From positions 1-20,252 of the IMG/VR virus record IMGVR_UViG_3300030105_002524: a stretch of DNA of 20,252 nucleotides; one strand, given 5' to 3'. The stretch is from a virus. Below the pieces are notes generated by a model, which saw only the letters and a program-made list of their open reading frames with translations, ran no database searches and was not told where the DNA came from. This document shows positions 14,827 through 20,252 of this stretch, piece after piece. Numbering within the stretch: position 1 is the stretch's first letter; the number at the start of each line of letters is the position of its first letter. The position numbers and the translations under genes are program-made.

Positions 14827-17800
14827 ATGTCTAATTTTCAAAAAAAACAAATTAAAAAAGTATTTGTTGGTGGATTAGATAAAGACACTGACCTTCAACT
14901 TCAAAAAAATGGTGATTACCACCATGGTTTGAATATAAGAAACATTTCATCAGAGTCTACTACAGAAGGGGTAATAGAAAACATAAAAGGAAATACAAAA
15001 TCTCCTTACAATTTTCCAGAACTACCTGCTGTAGGTAAAAGAAGACTAACTCTATTTATGCCTTGGTTTAACTACTTCTTTAATTATGGAGGCACTAACC
15101 CTAATCTAGGTGAGGATATTTCTACTGAAAATTTTGATGGACAAATTAGAGATGAAAATGATCCTCATACTTATGAAATATATGTAGGAGCAACTGAAGA
15201 ATTTTTTGATCCTGTTACAGGATTAACAACAGAATATACAGCAGGTTTCGGGGATACAGAAGAAGTAACAGTTTTTCCTTTTCCTCATTACTTTGCTGCT
15301 CCTGGAAGTAATATAGCGGAAACCTTTGGGAATCCATCTATAACATTATTAACTTTTGATATAGCTATAGGTTTTTCTTTAGCTGAAATGTCAAGTCCTT
15401 CTAATTTATTTCAAATATCATATAATGGAGAAGATGCTCCAAGGATGTCTAATTACCTGACTCATTTTGTTAATCAACACTCTGCTAATTTTTCTGCTTT
15501 AGGTATTACTGTAAGTGTTATTGATAATAATAGTCCTTATTTTGACGAAGAGTATTACTTTGGAGAGTCAACTTTAAATAATATAACTAGCCATCCAGAC
15601 TACACTCCAGGTCAAATTTATGCATATGCACTTTTATTTGAAGGAGCTTATTCTTCTGATGCAAATGGGAATGAAGAAGGATTATTCTATATTGATTTAA
15701 AAACATCTTCATCAGCACAACCTTTAAATATAGGTAGTCCAGATAATGTAACTGGAACATTATTTACTGTCAATTCTGATGGACTTAGTCCATATTTTTT
15801 TAACCCTGAAGAGTATGGGGTGAGTGACGGTTATCCATGGGATTTAACTACAGATACATCTTATGTGTTTGGTGATAATCTAGATTGGTCTGGATCATTA
15901 TCAAGTGATATATGGTTAACAGAAGATGTTGGTGGATTTGAAACTATAGGATGGACGATGGGAGGTTTTGGACCCTATATGAGTGAAAGTTATGACACAG
16001 ATGCAGTATATCATGGTGATGTATTAGACCCTTTAGTTTTGAAAACTTTTATGATGGGAAATGCAACTATAGTTAATGATACTACATCTTCTGGTTTTGA
16101 TATTGATGGTAATGCTGTTGAAGAAATTAGTTACGATACTATAGGTGCTTATGAAGACACTAGAAACGATAAAATATACTGGATGGTAGCTAGTAGTCAT
16201 CATTTTCATTTAATATTAGAGTATGATATAAAAACAAATTCAGTTGAAACTGTATTTAGAGATTCTGGAAATAACGCTACCAGTGTTTTTAATTGGAGAA
16301 AAGAGTTTTTAATAAATGATATTGATAGAGTTGGAGATGTTTTATATTGGACATCTAGACAGTATGGAGAACCTTGTTCTATAAATGTTAGAAAATCAAA
16401 AATTAGTATAGCTCTTGTAGACTCTCTTAATGAACCATATGTTTTAGATGAAGAGGGAGGTACAAGTGGTATAAGTCTAGAAGATTATTATCCATATAAC
16501 CTATATAATCCAGATTACCCATCAGAGAGTAAAAGAGAGTATGTAGAGGTAATTAAAAGACCTCCTATGTATGCTCCTGTATATGTGTACTCTAGTGACA
16601 CTACAATATCTAAAAATAATCTTTTTGGAAATTTATTCCAATTCAGGTATAGATATCATTTTTATGATAATGAAGTTAGTGCATGGTCTCCTATTAGTGA
16701 TATTACACCTTCTTCTTTTGATAATATGAATATATCACAAACAAACATAACTCCTCAAGTTGATAATTTTCTAATAATATCTGTAAAAAACTCATCAGGA
16801 ATAGTTAAAAAAATAGAAATAGTTGGAAGAAAATGTAAAGATTTAGGAGCTATAAGTAGAGGTAATAGAGGTCCATATTCTATCGTAGCTACATTAGATA
16901 ATGATTTTAGTGCTTGGCAATTAAATTCAGAATCAGAACAACAAATATCTTTTTATAATGATCAAGCATATCCAAATGTACAGGCAGGAGAAGGAGAGAG
17001 GTTATTTGATGCTGTACCTAGATCTGCACAAACACAAACTATATTAGGAAATAATAGGTTAACATATGGTAATTATACAGAAGGATTTGATGTACCTAAA
17101 GTAAATTTATCTGTAACACCACAATATGGTTATGTTAATGGAGATGATAAACCTTATGGAGGTCCAAATTATACTAATCCAGTAACATTCGATGTGGGCG
17201 AGTCTGTCTCATCATTTAAAAGTGGAGCCTTCCATAGTTTCGGTATAGTTTATTATGATGAAAAAGGAAGGTGCTCTACAGTATTAACTGATGACACTTC
17301 TAAATGTTATGTTAAGTTTCCTACAGAAAGGGTAAGTGGAGATATACCTACTGGCATAGGTAATCCAGATCTTACTGGAGCTGTAACAATGAAGTGGTCT
17401 ATAAGTCATAGTGCTCCTAGTTGGGCTAAACACTATAGATGGTTTTATTCTAGAAACAATACTGTAGATCAATTTGTTCAATTTAGAGTTTTACAGGCTA
17501 AAGGTAATAATGATGGAGCTTCTAATGATAATAGAATATTCTTAAACTTAAGAGGTTTAAAAGGTTCTGATGACTCATATATAACAAACGCTGAGTTAGA
17601 TCCTAACGCTGTACCAAATCCAGATATAAGCATCTTAGATTATGAGTTTACAAAGGGTGATAGAGTTAGAATTATTACTTCAGGTACTCAAACTACAGCT
17701 GGTTTCCCAGTAACAGAAAATATATTAACAACTTATTATGACGCTAAGGTTTCAGGTTTTGAGTTTTACGCTCAGAATAATACTGATATACCTATTAGAA

Positions 17801-19845
17801 ACAATAATGGAACAAATGCTTTACTAGCTGATGGTTCTGAAGATGGATGGTATCTTATTATAGATGAGTTAATAGACTCAACTGGAACCCCTATAGCTGG
17901 TTATAGTTCTGCCTCTGTGTTAGCAAACTCAGATAGTTTAGAACAGTCTATAATTGAAATATATAAACCTAAACCAGATGCTGAACCAGGAGAATTATTA
18001 TACTTTGAGTATAGTGAATTATACGGTATAAGTAATATTGGAGGTAGGCATTTAGGTCCTTTAAGTGATCAGGGTGCTCCTTTTACTTTTGATGCTTTTG
18101 GAAACTCCACATCTGCTACACCAGCAACAGGAGAATTTTTATTTGGTGATGTGTATTATAAAAGAAGAAATATGCAGATGATTAATTCAGGTGCAAAACA
18201 AGAACAAGAGTTTTATGTTGAGGATTATTTCTTAAATGACTTTACAGATAGTAATCATATTAGTGTAGGTAGAGCTAATATTTATTCAGCATTTTTTAGA
18301 CAACAAGATAAAGAAGCTTCTTTAACATATTCTGATGTTTATCAACCAGCTACCAGTTTTAATGGTTTAAGCACTTTTAATTATAATTTATTTAATTGGG
18401 AAGATTACAGTAGAATATATGGTAGTATACAAAAAATACACTATAGAGAAACAGACATAGTAATGATACAAGAGGATGCAACATATAAAATTCCTGTTCA
18501 AAGAGATATATTACTTAGTGCTGATGGAAAGGGTATGGTTGGTGTATCTAATAAAATATTAAACCCTGTAGTTCCTTTTGCAGGTAATTACGGTATAAGT
18601 AAAAATGCTGAGTCATTTGTAGCTAACGGTAGTGTGTTATACTGGACTGATATACGAAGAGGTGCTATTTTAAGATTATCTGGGGATGGTATAACTCCTA
18701 TATCTGATGTTAAGATGCATGATTACTTTAGAGATAAAGAAGAAGTTTATAGAATTTATGATCCTCAATTTCAATGGAGCGGTGATTATGGAAATATATC
18801 AAGTGCCATGCTTTCTAATCAACACAAAGATTTTAGAATAAAAGGAGGTTTTAATCCTAAGCACGAAGAGTATATAGTTCAAATGGACCCTATACCTACA
18901 TCTAAACGTGATTGGGATACTATTACTGAAACATATGATAATGCTGGAGCTGATCCATATGAAGTGGAAGTGATAAGTGAAGAATCAGAGAATTTAGTTG
19001 AAGGATCTGTAATAGCTTGGAGAGAGAAACAAAAGAGATGGGTAAGTGAATATTCTCATATGGCTGAATACTATTGTAAAATAAATAGATTATTTGTTTC
19101 TTGGGACAGTGGATTTTTATATCTACATGATCAAGATGAAGATAATTACAATACTTTCTACGGGGTTACTTATGATGTTGAGTTAGATTTTTCTATAAAT
19201 GAAAGTCCATCTACAGTTAAAGGTTTTAAAAGTATTGTTTTAGAAGCTAACCAAGCTGTTGAATCAGACTCAGCAGGAGTAGAGGAAACAGAAAAGACAT
19301 CTTATGATATTACTTTAGTAACAGATATGACTCAAACGTCTATAAACAGGAATAATTTTGATCAAAGAGAAAATAAACAATATACTATGATACCTTTTGT
19401 TACAACAAATAGCACAGGTTCAGAAATTATAGGTATTGGGTCAGGAACTGTAGAAGCAGTAGATGATAATGGAGATAGTGCTTTACAAACAGTTACAGGT
19501 TTCCAAACTACATTTGGTTCATCATCATTAATATTAGGAACGTCTAGTGATGTTTCTTCTAATTCTTATGGTGATCAATTATTTTATAATGATGGAACAA
19601 GTGATGTTCTTGTAGGTACTATATCTGATTTAAATAGTGATACAGAGCTTACTCTTGCTGCTGATGCTGTTCCATTTGTTCCAGTAGGTAGTAAATTCTT
19701 ATTTGTTAAAAGAAGTGGTTTTGCCGAAGGAGATAGAATGAAAGGTAGGTACATGGAAATTAAAATGAAGAAGAAATCTAAAAAATTACTTGAAATATTT
19801 AGTAGTACTGCTACTGTATTTAATAGTGAGTTAAGTGACGACTAA
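14827..19845 (+). CDS. Tail stabilisation / muzzle protein, P22 gp10-like family
   Basis: This 1672-aa protein is the largest in the window. The N-terminal KKVFVGGLDKDTDLQLQKNG, then DYHHGLNIRNISSE and IENIKGN (13-57), is the signature of phage stabilisation/tail-tubular-B-like proteins. The core resumes at YDTIGAYEDTRNDKIYWMVA (~436) with DIDRVGDVLYWTSRQYGEP. Later come YWTDIRRGAILRLSGDGITP (~1273) and the terminal GDRMKGRYMEIKMKKKSKKL. These repeated beta blocks suggest propeller-like domains closing the tail end. Two segments look inserted: ~61-435 and ~1527-1630. In crAss001 the corresponding protein forms the muzzle at the distal end of the tail barrel. Family membership is fairly secure; receptor contact by the insertions is speculation. 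Confidence 0.8.
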   Translation: MSNFQKKQIKKVFVGGLDKDTDLQLQKNGDYHHGLNIRNISSESTTEGVIENIKGNTKSPYNFPELPAVGKRRLTLFMPWFNYFFNYGGTNPNLGEDISTENFDGQIRDENDPHTYEIYVGATEEFFDPVTGLTTEYTAGFGDTEEVTVFPFPHYFAAPGSNIAETFGNPSITLLTFDIAIGFSLAEMSSPSNLFQISYNGEDAPRMSNYLTHFVNQHSANFSALGITVSVIDNNSPYFDEEYYFGESTLNNITSHPDYTPGQIYAYALLFEGAYSSDANGNEEGLFYIDLKTSSSAQPLNIGSPDNVTGTLFTVNSDGLSPYFFNPEEYGVSDGYPWDLTTDTSYVFGDNLDWSGSLSSDIWLTEDVGGFETIGWTMGGFGPYMSESYDTDAVYHGDVLDPLVLKTFMMGNATIVNDTTSSGFDIDGNAVEEISYDTIGAYEDTRNDKIYWMVASSHHFHLILEYDIKTNSVETVFRDSGNNATSVFNWRKEFLINDIDRVGDVLYWTSRQYGEPCSINVRKSKISIALVDSLNEPYVLDEEGGTSGISLEDYYPYNLYNPDYPSESKREYVEVIKRPPMYAPVYVYSSDTTISKNNLFGNLFQFRYRYHFYDNEVSAWSPISDITPSSFDNMNISQTNITPQVDNFLIISVKNSSGIVKKIEIVGRKCKDLGAISRGNRGPYSIVATLDNDFSAWQLNSESEQQISFYNDQAYPNVQAGEGERLFDAVPRSAQTQTILGNNRLTYGNYTEGFDVPKVNLSVTPQYGYVNGDDKPYGGPNYTNPVTFDVGESVSSFKSGAFHSFGIVYYDEKGRCSTVLTDDTSKCYVKFPTERVSGDIPTGIGNPDLTGAVTMKWSISHSAPSWAKHYRWFYSRNNTVDQFVQFRVLQAKGNNDGASNDNRIFLNLRGLKGSDDSYITNAELDPNAVPNPDISILDYEFTKGDRVRIITSGTQTTAGFPVTENILTTYYDAKVSGFEFYAQNNTDIPIRNNNGTNALLADGSEDGWYLIIDELIDSTGTPIAGYSSASVLANSDSLEQSIIEIYKPKPDAEPGELLYFEYSELYGISNIGGRHLGPLSDQGAPFTFDAFGNSTSATPATGEFLFGDVYYKRRNMQMINSGAKQEQEFYVEDYFLNDFTDSNHISVGRANIYSAFFRQQDKEASLTYSDVYQPATSFNGLSTFNYNLFNWEDYSRIYGSIQKIHYRETDIVMIQEDATYKIPVQRDILLSADGKGMVGVSNKILNPVVPFAGNYGISKNAESFVANGSVLYWTDIRRGAILRLSGDGITPISDVKMHDYFRDKEEVYRIYDPQFQWSGDYGNISSAMLSNQHKDFRIKGGFNPKHEEYIVQMDPIPTSKRDWDTITETYDNAGADPYEVEVISEESENLVEGSVIAWREKQKRWVSEYSHMAEYYCKINRLFVSWDSGFLYLHDQDEDNYNTFYGVTYDVELDFSINESPSTVKGFKSIVLEANQAVESDSAGVEETEKTSYDITLVTDMTQTSINRNNFDQRENKQYTMIPFVTTNSTGSEIIGIGSGTVEAVDDNGDSALQTVTGFQTTFGSSSLILGTSSDVSSNSYGDQLFYNDGTSDVLVGTISDLNSDTELTLAADAVPFVPVGSKFLFVKRSGFAEGDRMKGRYMEIKMKKKSKKLLEIFSSTATVFNSELSDD

Positions 19846-19877
19846 CTTGTAGAAGTTAAAAATAATAAATATATTTG
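19846..19877 (+). promoter_or_regulatory. Promoter-like site before the last gene; near-leaderless start
   Basis: CTTG at 19846-19849 and TATATTTG at 19870-19877 are 20 bp apart, close to the Bacteroidota consensus. The predicted start of transcription (~5 nt past the box) falls at about 19882, directly before ATG 19883, so the mRNA would be almost leaderless. Confidence 0.55.
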
Positions 19878-19882
19878 TAAAA

Positions 19883-20252
19883 ATGAAAAAGAAACATACA
19901 TATAGCCCTAAACAAAATATAAAATACGCTAAAGGAGGTAAAAATACCTCTAAAGGAGGTAAAAATACCTATAAAGACAAAAAGTTTAAATATGGCGATA
20001 AAAATCATTTCGGGTGGTTTGGGGATTTAGTTGGAGAGCTTACTGGTCCAATTGGGAATTTAGTTGGATTGGGGGGTTTGGAGGAGACGTTGAATCAGTG
20101 GATGATAGATGCTCAGGCTCAACAGGATGACGCTGGAACTAATGCTGTTGATTTAGCAGGTCAATTAGGTGCAGGTCCAGGTCCTTCCAGTACTTTATCT
20201 GACTATAGAGACGAAATAGGAATTTCTAAACCTAAGAAAACTTCTACTGAAT
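19883..20252 (+). CDS. Putative virion cargo/ejected protein, 3' truncated by window edge
   Basis: The frame is open from ATG 19883 to the right edge (123 codons seen). The start MKKKHTYSPKQNIKYAKGGK is basic, followed by two copies of (A/S)KGGKNT (residues 16-29) and then YKDKKFKYGDKN. Residues ~43-68 are Gly-rich and hydrophobic (FGWFGDLVGELTGPIGNLVG). A helix-like segment LEETLNQWMIDAQAQQDDAG and a Gly/Pro/Ser linker follow. I do not recognise the family. In crAss-like phages the muzzle gene is followed by large cargo proteins carried in the virion and ejected into the cell, and I recall similar 'K-rich, xxGG' N-termini there, so that role is plausible. Codon use here (GGG, TTG) differs from the rest of the window. 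Confidence 0.55.
   Translation, partial: MKKKHTYSPKQNIKYAKGGKNTSKGGKNTYKDKKFKYGDKNHFGWFGDLVGELTGPIGNLVGLGGLEETLNQWMIDAQAQQDDAGTNAVDLAGQLGAGPGPSSTLSDYRDEIGISKPKKTSTE
19929..19970 (+). repeat. Perfect 21-nt tandem duplication with internal hairpins
   Basis: Bases 19929-19949 are repeated exactly at 19950-19970 and encode AKGGKNT and SKGGKNT. Each unit holds the full anti-16S match AAAGGAGGT and an inverted repeat; in unit 1 it is GAGGTA-AAAA-TACCTC. Confidence 0.9.
20021..20068 (+). repeat. Short G-rich direct repeat inside the last gene
   Basis: GGGGATTTAGTTGGA (20021-20035) recurs with one mismatch at 20054-20068 and encodes the related peptides GDLVGE and GNLVGL. It lies in an unusually G-rich stretch (20011-20088). 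Confidence 0.6.

Noticed and set aside
1-20252. tRNA genes, CRISPR arrays, insertion sequences, attachment sites or integrase
   Set aside because: No cloverleaf-like sequence, spaced repeat array, transposase or recombinase pattern was seen; intergenic space is too small for most of these.

Overview
This AT-rich window (roughly one third GC by eye) is the virion-morphogenesis region of a tailed phage. All recognisable genes lie on the + strand and are packed end to end, with TAATG or ATGA junctions or gaps of a few bases. The gene set and order (large terminase, portal of about 800 aa, acidic scaffold-like protein, major capsid protein of about 480 aa, ring/tail-tubular proteins, and a giant P22 gp10-like stabilisation or 'muzzle' protein) fit a podovirus of the crAss-like group (Crassvirales). 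The host is probably a Bacteroidota bacterium, perhaps a flavobacterium. Two intergenic sites match the Bacteroidota promoter (TTTG, 19 bp, TAnnTTTG), two more match it partly, and most starts lack a Shine-Dalgarno sequence and sit behind A/T-rich leaders. TAA, TAG and TGA all end genes, so there is no sign of stop-codon reassignment. The family calls rest on remembered sequence patterns; no search was run.

Layout. 2-1114: 3' part of a virion fibre/decoration protein cut by the left edge. 1177-2958: a tightly coupled cluster of five small genes: a DUF1599/Nmad1-like protein, an unknown, a 193-aa protein that reads as two GroES (Cpn10) domains in tandem, and two unknowns overlapping by 65 nt. 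3007-7428: large terminase and portal, directly abutting. 7453-10555: a promoter, then the putative scaffold, major capsid protein and a small capsid-associated protein. 10556-10676: an intergenic region with a strong GC-rich hairpin. 10677-11576: a conserved-looking unknown. 11598-11642: a terminator whose loop carries the -35-like box of the next promoter. 11660-19845: the tail module (ring proteins, P22 gp4-like protein, stabilisation/muzzle protein). 19846-20252: another promoter-like site and the 5' part of a Gly-rich protein cut by the right edge, in the place where crAss-like phages carry cargo or ejected proteins.

How the genes work together. The terminase motor pumps DNA through the portal into a shell built by the capsid protein around the scaffold-like protein. 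The tandem co-chaperonin could adapt the host GroEL to fold the capsid protein. The connector, ring, gp4-like and muzzle proteins close and extend the portal into a short tail. The most unusual items are the double-GroES protein, the fused terminator-promoter, the recurrent TTTAATTTAA leader upstream of several starts, and large insertions inside the ring and muzzle proteins.
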